Below the pieces are notes generated by a model that did no database searches, was not told where the DNA came from, and saw only the letters and a program-made list of their open reading frames with translations. This document shows positions 15,704 to 23,357 of a stretch of 34,144 nucleotides of DNA, piece after piece (within the stretch, counting starts at the first letter, position 1; each line of letters starts with the position of its first letter). The position numbers and the translations under genes are program-made. This DNA is from an uncultured Cryomorphaceae bacterium. GTDB lineage: Bacteria > Bacteroidota > Bacteroidia > Flavobacteriales > Schleiferiaceae. Where the stretch lies: the NCBI GenBank assembly GCA_913060465.1, contig CAJXTR010000008.1:1-34144 (forward strand), read 5' to 3'.

Positions 15704-16759
15704 ATGGATTACAGTACAATATATACAGCGACCATCTTTGGATTGGATTACCCTACCTTATGGTTCTTAGTAGTAGGCGGAGTATTCTCCGGATATGCTA
15801 TTCTCGATGGTTTTGATTTAGGTGCGGGAAGTTTGCATCTATTCTTTAAAAAGGAAGAAAACCGTCGCGTTGCATTAAATGCGGTAGGCCCCGTATGGGA
15901 TGGAAATGAAGTTTGGTTGGTCATCGGTGGAGGTGCCCTGTTTGCAGGCTTTCCCAACATGTATGCAACCTTGTTTAGCGGCTTGTATGTGCCGTTCATG
16001 CTCTTTGTTGCACTCCTGATTTTCCGTGCCGTGAGCATAGAGTTTCGTTCGAAGGAACCTATGGCATGGTGGCGCAAGACCTGGGACACCGTTTACATGG
16101 TTAGTTCTTCCGGTTTGTCTATTGCTTTAGGTGCTGTGATGGCGAATGTATTAGAGGGTTTGCCAATTAATGCTAATGGTGATTATGTCGGTAACGGTTG
16201 GGATTTTTTAAGTCCATATGCGGTGTTGGTGGGCTTGACTACTTGGGCCCTCTTTATGATGCATGGCGCCATTTACCTGGCCTTGAAAACGCAAGGAGCT
16301 ATGTATGAGTTTGTCACACTTTGGGTGCGCCGCTCCATTATTTTCTTCATCATCATGTTCCTGATGACCTCTGGTTATACAATGCTATTTGTTGAACATA
16401 TGGTGGTCCGATTAAAAGAATATCCAATACTCCTCCTAGTACCTGTAGTAGCTATGCTGAGCATTGCGAACATTCCCCGCCTCGCTGAAAAACGAAACTT
16501 TACCCTGGCCTTTGTGTTCAGTTCTATCACCGTGAGTATGCTCTTTGTTTTGGTGGCGATCGGACTCTATCCAACCTTCCTTCAAAGTACCATCGATCCG
16601 GCCTACAATATCACCGTATATAATAGTGCTGCATCTGAAAAAACCTTGGGTATAATGCTTCTCATGGCCAGCATTGGTGCGCCTTTAGTGGGGTTGTACA
16701 CATTTATTGTTTATAGATCCTTTAGAGGCAAGGTAAAATTAGACGAACACTCCTATTAG
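15704..16759 (+). CDS. cydB: Cytochrome bd quinol oxidase subunit II
   Basis: The product is 351 aa and strongly hydrophobic, with about eight to nine membrane segments. Family motifs near the N-terminus are YAILDGFDLGAGSLHLFF and GPVWDGNEVWLVIGGGALFAGFP. Subunit II stabilises the oxidase and its quinol/heme sites. No small CydX-like frame is visible between cydB and the next gene, which starts 19 bases later, and no cydCD assembly transporter lies in the window. Confidence 0.97.
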   Translation: MDYSTIYTATIFGLDYPTLWFLVVGGVFSGYAILDGFDLGAGSLHLFFKKEENRRVALNAVGPVWDGNEVWLVIGGGALFAGFPNMYATLFSGLYVPFMLFVALLIFRAVSIEFRSKEPMAWWRKTWDTVYMVSSSGLSIALGAVMANVLEGLPINANGDYVGNGWDFLSPYAVLVGLTTWALFMMHGAIYLALKTQGAMYEFVTLWVRRSIIFFIIMFLMTSGYTMLFVEHMVVRLKEYPILLLVPVVAMLSIANIPRLAEKRNFTLAFVFSSITVSMLFVLVAIGLYPTFLQSTIDPAYNITVYNSAASEKTLGIMLLMASIGAPLVGLYTFIVYRSFRGKVKLDEHSY

Positions 16760-16765
16760 AAGCGT

Positions 16766-16773
16766 TATCTTTG
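16766..16773 (+). promoter_or_regulatory. Candidate -7 box TATCTTTG before the LysM gene
   Basis: It matches TAnnTTTG exactly and ends five bases before the ATG at 16779, so any transcript would be leaderless or nearly so. It separates the envelope cassette from cydAB. No clear -33 element is seen. Confidence 0.42.
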
Positions 16774-16778
16774 TGTAA

Positions 16779-17810
16779 ATGGGCACAAAAAACAGCATTC
16801 TTTTAGGCATTTCATTGCTTCTTACACCCCTGGTTTCTCTAGGGTCAGCATTGCATTTGCCGGCTGTGGACACGCTGGAAGTAAGGCCGACACTTTGGTC
16901 GCTTTCAGGAATCCCTGGGGCCTTTGAACCGGCAGGATGGTCGACAGAAGATCTCTTGGCCTTAACCCGCGCTCAGGCCATTCGTATGGGACTTACTATT
17001 GATGAGTTCGTGGACGAACGCTTTGACCCAGTGAAAGGGAAAAAAGCCGCTGCGGCCTATTACGGGGAAACTTTATTGCTCGAGGCGCCGGCCTTTACCT
17101 ACAAAGGCGGTTCTTTATTGTTGGCGGACCTAGCTGATGAGGCGAATGTTCCGCTTCGAAAAATTGAAAACGCAAACCCGCATTTAAGACGAGATGTGTT
17201 GCCTGCAGGTGTTCGCTTGTATGAAACCCTCGTTTATCTCGGTGATGATCAGTTGGCCGAGTTATCAGAATCTCAGTTGAACTATCAAAAGGGGCTGGAG
17301 GAGCAATATGAGCGACGCAGAAAACAGATTCTATCGTTCATGCCTGACCCCAATACGCATAAGTTGATTACCTATACGGTGCGCTCTGGAGATTATCTCG
17401 GTAAGATTAGCGCAAACACGGGCGCAAAAGTCGATGATATTCGCAAGTGGAATAGAATTCGTGGGAATACCATTTACGCGGGGCAAAAGCTCAATGTTTG
17501 GGTTCCAAAGGGTAGAGAAGTTGAAACGACTTCTGTAGCCGTCGTAGCACCAAAGGAGAAACCGGCTGAAAAAGAAGAAAAAGTATTGGCCAGTGCTCAA
17601 GAAGTGGAATCGGATGCTAAATACATCACCTATGAAGTAAAACCAGGGGATACCTTGTGGGGAATCGCCAATAAGTTTCCAGGGGTGAGCGCCGACAATA
17701 TTAAGTCATGGAATAAGGTGGATGAATTAATTAAGGCTGGAGAAAAGCTTAAGATTCAAACGCAAACTATCTCAGATTACTCACCTGATAAATACCCGAG
17801 TACGCTTTAG
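16779..17810 (+). CDS. LysM protein with a remnant of an MltD-like transglycosylase
   Basis: The product is 343 aa with a signal peptide (residues 1-25) and two LysM domains, at about 197-242 (ITYTVRSGDYLGKISANTGA) and 283-327 (ITYEVKPGDTLWGIANKFPG). These bind peptidoglycan. Between the signal and the first LysM, residues 65-100 (GLTIDEFVDERFDPVKGKKA) resemble the stretch just before the AYNAGPG motif of MltD-type transglycosylases. Residues 110-150 (LADEANVPLRKIENANPHLR) resemble the region following the catalytic domain. The catalytic Glu segment and the AYN motif are absent. It looks like a transglycosylase stripped to a binding protein. The next gene follows after three bases. Confidence 0.82.
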   Translation: MGTKNSILLGISLLLTPLVSLGSALHLPAVDTLEVRPTLWSLSGIPGAFEPAGWSTEDLLALTRAQAIRMGLTIDEFVDERFDPVKGKKAAAAYYGETLLLEAPAFTYKGGSLLLADLADEANVPLRKIENANPHLRRDVLPAGVRLYETLVYLGDDQLAELSESQLNYQKGLEEQYERRRKQILSFMPDPNTHKLITYTVRSGDYLGKISANTGAKVDDIRKWNRIRGNTIYAGQKLNVWVPKGREVETTSVAVVAPKEKPAEKEEKVLASAQEVESDAKYITYEVKPGDTLWGIANKFPGVSADNIKSWNKVDELIKAGEKLKIQTQTISDYSPDKYPSTL

Positions 17811-17813
17811 GGT

Positions 17814-19328
17814 ATGCAAAAGCCAGGGCACATCTTTCTCTTTTTGTTGGTATTAGGCTTCTTCGTTTTGGGGCTAAGCTTTTTATCACCTAAAAGTCCA
17901 TTGAAACTGGGTCCTATTGAACTGAGTTTCTATCAGCCACAAGACCTTTTAGGGCTGCAGTGGGAAGAGGAGTCGGTCGATACATTAGGGACTGTGGGCC
18001 TTCTTGATTCCCTAGACCTCGATAGTTTACCTGCGGAAGTCGTTGAGATCGTTAAAGAAGTCCCTGCATTAGATACAACCTTGCAAATGGCTAGTTGGGA
18101 TGCTCTTGCGCCCTTGTTCGATGCCTTAGCGGATTTGAAAGTAGGAAAGCGCAGTACCGTTCGTATTATTCATTACGGGGATAGCCAGCTCGAAGGTGAT
18201 CGGATAACGATGCAGTTAAGGAACGCTTTACAAAAGCAATACGGTGGTCGGGGATTTGGATATGTGGCGCTTGAGCCGCTAGTAGAGCCGGCCTCATTGG
18301 ATTTTGTGGAATCCCAAGGCATGTTGCGCAAGACTGCCTTCGGTCGACGTGATACGGCGATAAAGGATATGGCTTACGGTCATTTAGCCTCCTTTACCAT
18401 GCTCGAAGAAAACGATGGTAGTTCGGGATATTCCGGGTATGTGACCTTTGCCAAGCGCAACTGGGGGTATTCAATGGCGAGGGACTTCACCAAAGTAAAG
18501 ATGAGTCTTGGTACGACCGCGATGACCATTGCTCAAATTTGGGTGGCCGATACCATTTATTCCACGCAGACTTTTCCTGAGAATAGCGAAGGCACCATGG
18601 TCTTGGAGGTTCCAGAGGATGGTGAATTCACTTTGGCCTTACAATCGGATGCGAGTCCGCGTATTTATGGAATTAGTTTTGAGAGCGGCACTGGAGTGCA
18701 CGTCGATAACGTAGCCATGCGCGGTGCATCTGGTATGGTCTTTTCAAAATTGGACCCAGACCAATTCCAAAAGCAACTCAACGAAGAGGACTACAAGCTT
18801 ATCATTTTACAATATGGAGGCAATGCGGTACCGTACCTAAAAGATGAGGCGCATGCACGACGATTCGCACGATCTGCGGCACGTCAGATAGATCACATAA
18901 AGCGATTGTATCCTGGCGTAGCTATGATATACATAGGTCCTTCGGATATGGCGCGTAAGAATGGCCTCAAGATGGAAAGCTATCCCCTAATCCAACCCTT
19001 TAAAACTGCTTTGCGTGCTGAGGTCCTCTCAAGAGGTGCTGTCTATTGGGATCTTTATGATGTTATGGGAGGTACAGGTTCAATGGTACGCTGGGTAGAC
19101 AGCGAGCCTGCCTTAGCGGTGAAAGATTACATTCACTTTACCCCAAAAGGTGCGCAGTGGGTGGGGAATGCACTTGCTGCTCAACTTACAGCAGCAAGTG
19201 ATGCTTACACAGCTGAATTGGAACGTCAATCCATGGAGGCCAAACGTAAAAAAGATTCTATTAACGCATGGGTCGCAAGCTTAGTCGTTGAGGTTGATTC
19301 AAATGCAGTAGATACCATTAATCCATGA
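17814..19328 (+). CDS. SGNH/GDSL hydrolase-type protein, membrane-anchored
   Basis: The product is 504 aa. One N-terminal membrane segment (residues 6-25) puts the rest in the periplasm. The SGNH core spans about 110-460. Block I is IIHYGDSQLEGDR with nucleophile S124, block II is probably RGASG near 303-307, the block III Asn is N337 in QYGGNAVP, and the final block is KDYIHFT with D438 and H441. In block III GGNA replaces the usual GxND. The helical C-terminal tail is charged. SGNH proteins paired with MBOAT transporters act as O-acetyl transferases or esterases on envelope glycans (PatB, AlgX). The stop overlaps the start of a second SGNH gene. Confidence 0.85.
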   Translation: MQKPGHIFLFLLVLGFFVLGLSFLSPKSPLKLGPIELSFYQPQDLLGLQWEEESVDTLGTVGLLDSLDLDSLPAEVVEIVKEVPALDTTLQMASWDALAPLFDALADLKVGKRSTVRIIHYGDSQLEGDRITMQLRNALQKQYGGRGFGYVALEPLVEPASLDFVESQGMLRKTAFGRRDTAIKDMAYGHLASFTMLEENDGSSGYSGYVTFAKRNWGYSMARDFTKVKMSLGTTAMTIAQIWVADTIYSTQTFPENSEGTMVLEVPEDGEFTLALQSDASPRIYGISFESGTGVHVDNVAMRGASGMVFSKLDPDQFQKQLNEEDYKLIILQYGGNAVPYLKDEAHARRFARSAARQIDHIKRLYPGVAMIYIGPSDMARKNGLKMESYPLIQPFKTALRAEVLSRGAVYWDLYDVMGGTGSMVRWVDSEPALAVKDYIHFTPKGAQWVGNALAAQLTAASDAYTAELERQSMEAKRKKDSINAWVASLVVEVDSNAVDTINP

Positions 19329-20563
19329 GAATACTTTTCGCAATAGCAATCCTATCTATAATGAGTTTCAGTGCATACGCACAAGATGAAATGGGTGCCA
19401 TTGCTTTGAAGTATCCGTTCCTAGATACCAGTGCCAATCATTTAACGTTTTATGGTAACCGGAAGGGTATGGATGCCCTATACGAGAAACTGGACCGCGT
19501 ATTGTTCGAGCAAGATGGTAAAATCAACGTGGTTCATATGGGAGGTTCGCATGTTCAAGGCGGAACCTTGAGTCACACACTACGTTCACAACTTGGGTTG
19601 CTAGCACCTGATTTAAATGTGGAACGCGGCTTTTTCTTTCCGCACCGTTTGGCAAATACTAACATGCCAGGAAATATCTATGTGAAGAAAATAGGTACAT
19701 GGGAAGGGTGTCGTAACAGCATACCTCGTAATAATTGCCCTTGGGGTTTTAGTGGTATCGATGCCATTACGCGTGATGCTTCAGCAGGATTTGAATTGCA
19801 AAGTTTTAAGGAGGCCGGTAAAGCCTACAGGTTTACTGAGCTAAGACTTTTTGAGCACATGTCAAGCAATACTATGGTGCCCGTTGGGAGTCCTGTGCCT
19901 GATTCCATCCACGTAGACACGGTAGCAGGTGTTCGTAGTTGGTTTTTTGATCAAATGATTGATAGCATTGCCATTTCTTTTGAGCAAATAGGGGATGAAG
20001 CGCCTCAATATACTTTGCAGGGTGTTCAAATGGTCCGTGAAGAGTCTGGGCTCATTTACCACGCATTAGGAGTAAATGGTGCAGCAACAAAGAGCTTTTT
20101 GCGCAGCGAAAATTTCGTGGAACAGGGTAAATATGTGGGGGCAGACCTGGTCATTTTTGGCCTTGGCATTAACGATGCGTACAAGCCGGATAGTGAGTGG
20201 CATCCAGAGGAATACAAGCAGCGCTACGATACACTTGTTACGTGGTTTAGAGCGATTAACCCGGATTGCCAATTCATCTTCATGACGAACAACGATAGCT
20301 ACTATAAGCGTCGTACACCGAACGAACACGCCATAGACGTACAAGAGGTGATGCAGCAGCTCAGTAAAGAGCATAATGCCGCCTATTGGGATTTATTTCA
20401 AGTCATGGGTGGCCTCAACAGTATCGCAATCTGGGAGGAAAAAGGGTTAGCAAAGTCTGACAAGATTCATTTTACCAATGCAGGATACCGACTCAATGCA
20501 ACCTTGTTGTTCTGGGCAATTTGGGAAGATTATGAACGCCATTTAAAGTCCTTAGCACCGTGA
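19325..20563 (+). CDS. Second SGNH hydrolase-type protein, exported
   Basis: The product is 412 aa with a signal peptide (MRILFAIAILSIMSFSAYAQ). The SGNH blocks are visible. Block I is VVHMGGSHVQGG (S75), with Gly in place of the usual Asp before the Ser. Block II is GVNGAATKS, block III is FGLGINDAYK with N283, and the last is KIHFTNAGY with D379 and H382. The segment YWDLFQVMGGLNSIAIW matches YWDLYDVMGGTGSMVRW in the upstream protein, so the two are paralogs that diverged after duplication. It overlaps both neighbours by four bases (ATGA, GTGA). A role in acylating or deacylating an envelope glycan is inferred. Confidence 0.86.
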   Translation: MRILFAIAILSIMSFSAYAQDEMGAIALKYPFLDTSANHLTFYGNRKGMDALYEKLDRVLFEQDGKINVVHMGGSHVQGGTLSHTLRSQLGLLAPDLNVERGFFFPHRLANTNMPGNIYVKKIGTWEGCRNSIPRNNCPWGFSGIDAITRDASAGFELQSFKEAGKAYRFTELRLFEHMSSNTMVPVGSPVPDSIHVDTVAGVRSWFFDQMIDSIAISFEQIGDEAPQYTLQGVQMVREESGLIYHALGVNGAATKSFLRSENFVEQGKYVGADLVIFGLGINDAYKPDSEWHPEEYKQRYDTLVTWFRAINPDCQFIFMTNNDSYYKRRTPNEHAIDVQEVMQQLSKEHNAAYWDLFQVMGGLNSIAIWEEKGLAKSDKIHFTNAGYRLNATLLFWAIWEDYERHLKSLAP

Positions 20564-22227
20564 TCTTTGAACAGTGGGACATAGCGAATTGGTTCACCTA
20601 TAGCGTTGACGAGCCATTGCTCTTCACCCAGAAGTACTTCTGGATATTCTTCGCACTAGTTATGGGAGGGTATAGTTTGGTGCATAAGCATACGGCTCGC
20701 CGTAACACCTACCTGTTCTTGGTATCCCTGTTCTTTTATTACAAGACCAGCGGATTCTACTTTATTATTTTACTGTTTTCTACCCTCGCAGATTTCCTAA
20801 TAGGAGGAGCCATTTACCGGAACAAAGTCAAATGGCAGCGGCAAAGTCTTGTTGCTCTCAGCGTTGTAGTAAACCTCTTTGTCTTGGGCTATTTTAAATA
20901 TGCCTATTTCGTTGCCGATTTTATCCACGACCTCACCGGTATACAGCTCGAGGTAATGAACCATTTTGCCCTGTGGACGAACAATGCCATAGGGACCAAC
21001 TTTGTGTTTGAGAAGATTCTGCTTCCAGTTGGGATTTCTTTCTTCACGTTCCAGACCATTTCCTATAGTGTAGACATATACCGTGGCCATATCAAACCGG
21101 TTAAAAGCATCTTGGACTTTGGGTTCTACGTTAGCTTTTTTCCGCAGCTTGTCGCCGGTCCCATTGTGCGTGCATCAGAATTCATTCCACAACTATATCA
21201 GCCGTATCAACTCTCTAAAGAGCGCGCCGGTCTCGCGGTTTTCTGGATCTTAAATGGATTGCTTAAAAAACTGTTTTTAGCGGATTACCTCGCGGTCCAA
21301 TTCATCGATCGCGTCTTTGATAACCCCCAACTCTATAGCGGTTTCGAAACCATGAGTGCGCTCTTCGGGTATTCCATGCAGGTCTATGCAGATTTCTCAG
21401 GCTATACCGACGTGGCCATCGGGATTGCGATGCTTATGGGCTTTACGTTGCCAAAGAACTTTAACAGCCCTTACAAGGCAACGAGTGTGGCCGATTTTTG
21501 GCGCCGTTGGCACCTGTCCTTGTCCACATGGCTACGCGACTACCTCTACATTCCGTTGGGGGGGAATAGAACCGGCTCCATTGCTTCTTATACCATCGTG
21601 TTCTTATTCTTCTTAATGATTGCCCTCATAGTAGGCGATGGCTACCTCACGCTCGCCCTTGGAGGTCTATTCACCTTAGGCTTCGTGCTTATGCGTGTTA
21701 GTCCAAAAACAGAGCGCTGGGTAAACACGAACATTAACCTTATGCTGACCATGGTGCTCGGCGGTCTATGGCACGGGTCTTCTTGGAATTTTGTTACATG
21801 GGGGACTCTTAATGGTGTCGGGTTGGTCGTTTATAAAAACTGGAAGAAAATCTCACCATGGTCCGACCGATCGAAATGGTGGAACAAAGCCATAGGCCTG
21901 GCACTAACCCTCACCTTCATCACCTTTACTCGCGCTTGGTTCCGTTCTCCAACTTGGGATGGAGCCATCGCCATTCTCGCCAAGATCCCCGAAGACTTTG
22001 GCTGGTCGACTGTAGGGGCGGTGTTGACGAGTAATTGGAAGTTCTATCTGGTCTTGATTGGTGGCTACCTCATCCATTGGATACCTGGAGCTTACAAGGA
22101 ACGATTGCGCCAGAGTGTCGCGCATTCTTCAGTATACGTGCTGTTCCTGCTCGCCCTACTAAGCATCATGGTCATTTACCAAATCCTTAGTGCTGAGGTA
22201 CAGCCCTTTATTTACTTTGCGTTCTAA
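20560..22227 (+). CDS. MBOAT family O-acyltransferase
   Basis: The product is 555 aa with about 12 or more membrane segments. The MBOAT signatures are FFPQLVAGPIVRASEF, VYADFSGYTDVAIGIAMLMG, FWRRWHLSLSTWLRDYLYIP (H318), and the invariant His in GGLWHGSSWNFVTWG (H405). The AlgI/DltB/PatA branch moves acyl groups, usually acetyl, across the membrane to an extracytoplasmic transferase. Between the GGNR motif and the NLMLTMVLGGLWHG motif there are about 50 extra residues containing two hydrophobic stretches. Shorter family members lack these. The start is a GTG overlapping the previous stop (GTGA). Confidence 0.93.
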   Translation: MIFEQWDIANWFTYSVDEPLLFTQKYFWIFFALVMGGYSLVHKHTARRNTYLFLVSLFFYYKTSGFYFIILLFSTLADFLIGGAIYRNKVKWQRQSLVALSVVVNLFVLGYFKYAYFVADFIHDLTGIQLEVMNHFALWTNNAIGTNFVFEKILLPVGISFFTFQTISYSVDIYRGHIKPVKSILDFGFYVSFFPQLVAGPIVRASEFIPQLYQPYQLSKERAGLAVFWILNGLLKKLFLADYLAVQFIDRVFDNPQLYSGFETMSALFGYSMQVYADFSGYTDVAIGIAMLMGFTLPKNFNSPYKATSVADFWRRWHLSLSTWLRDYLYIPLGGNRTGSIASYTIVFLFFLMIALIVGDGYLTLALGGLFTLGFVLMRVSPKTERWVNTNINLMLTMVLGGLWHGSSWNFVTWGTLNGVGLVVYKNWKKISPWSDRSKWWNKAIGLALTLTFITFTRAWFRSPTWDGAIAILAKIPEDFGWSTVGAVLTSNWKFYLVLIGGYLIHWIPGAYKERLRQSVAHSSVYVLFLLALLSIMVIYQILSAEVQPFIYFAF

Positions 22228-22255
22228 GTGTCCTTGCGTATCTTAACGCAAACAC
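22228..22255. repeat. Inverted repeat after the MBOAT gene
   Basis: TTGCGT-ATCTTA-ACGCAA (22234-22251) has perfect six-base arms. GTGT at 22228-22231 and ACAC at 22252-22255 extend it across a two-base bulge. It lies directly after the MBOAT stop with no T run. It could be a weak terminator, an mRNA 3' stabiliser or an operator for the next gene. Confidence 0.4.
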
Positions 22256-22264
22256 ATCACGAAC

Positions 22265-23353
22265 ATGTCGAAGCGTATTTATTGGGCAGGAGCGTTTTCT
22301 GTCCTCATTCTAGCACTTGCATTTTGGAAGAGTTACTCGTCCTCCGATGAATACATAGGACCCGTACAAGTAGCCCTGTTTGAAGGCGAGCCCGATTGGA
22401 GTTTCCGTGGGCTTCACGCGACCCAAGATTCAGTGGTTGTGGTTGGCGGAAGTGATGGTGTCTTTGGATTCAGCCTCGATGCCGGAATACATTGGATCTT
22501 TCAAAAAATTCCCGGCGCCGGCAAAAGCCAATTCCGGAGTGTTTGGGCACATGATGATTCTAAATTCGTGGCAGTAAGTGCGGGTGCACCTTCCTACATC
22601 TATGTAACCGAAGATCGCGGCCATCAATGGACACGAGTATTTACCGATACCGCACAAAGCACTTTTTTAGACGGCATCGTCTTCGTCAATGACAGTATCG
22701 GATTCATCTACGGTGATCCTATCAATGGAAGGTTCAAACTTCTGCGAACCGCAGATGGCGGAATGTCCTGGAATGAAATTGAAGGTCCCGAGGCTATTGA
22801 TGGCGAAGCAAGCTTTGCTGCAAGCGGATCTGCAATTACTGTGGGCAACAACTTCATGTCTATAGTCACCGGAGGAACGGTAAGTAGGTTACACCTTACC
22901 ATGGACTTGCGCGATGGAACTGGATGGGAAGCTTCATATATCGAAATGGCCCAGGGTTTACCGTCTCAAGGGGCCTTTGCCCACTATTGGGATCAGGAAA
23001 AGCTATTCATCGTGGGAGGTGATTATATGGCGGATACGGATACCACGGGAACCATCTTGGTGGCAGATCTTGCTACTGGTCAGGACGATAAAGAAACCAT
23101 GAAACAACTTGCTGGCTTGCCCTACACTTCGGATGTCAGTGGCGATGGTGAATACGTATATTTTACAGGAACTACGGGCGTTCGTTATTTAGATAGTGCG
23201 CTTCACGTTGTAGATACCACTGCAATGCACTCACTTGCGTACAGCGGTAAATATGTGTTCTGCTCAGGTCCTAAGGGCAGGGTAGGCAGAATTTTTACAG
23301 GAACAAAAGCAGAATTGGACGCTTTGATGAGCGAATTAAAAAATAGAAAGTAA
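22265..23353 (+). CDS. BNR/sialidase-repeat (Ycf48-like) beta-propeller protein
   Basis: The product is 362 aa with an N-terminal hydrophobic anchor (IYWAGAFSVLILALAFW) that sends the rest outside the cytoplasm. Repeated Asp-box motifs are seen: FSLDAGIHWIFQK, TEDRGHQWTRVF and TADGGMSWNEIEG. These make a seven-bladed-type beta-propeller like the photosystem assembly factor Ycf48 family, often labelled oxidoreductase in Bacteroidota without evidence. No catalytic sialidase residues can be assigned. The next gene, the SulP transporter, starts four bases downstream, so the two are probably co-transcribed. The function is unknown. Confidence 0.82.
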   Translation: MSKRIYWAGAFSVLILALAFWKSYSSSDEYIGPVQVALFEGEPDWSFRGLHATQDSVVVVGGSDGVFGFSLDAGIHWIFQKIPGAGKSQFRSVWAHDDSKFVAVSAGAPSYIYVTEDRGHQWTRVFTDTAQSTFLDGIVFVNDSIGFIYGDPINGRFKLLRTADGGMSWNEIEGPEAIDGEASFAASGSAITVGNNFMSIVTGGTVSRLHLTMDLRDGTGWEASYIEMAQGLPSQGAFAHYWDQEKLFIVGGDYMADTDTTGTILVADLATGQDDKETMKQLAGLPYTSDVSGDGEYVYFTGTTGVRYLDSALHVVDTTAMHSLAYSGKYVFCSGPKGRVGRIFTGTKAELDALMSELKNRK

Positions 23354-23357
23354 GTAG

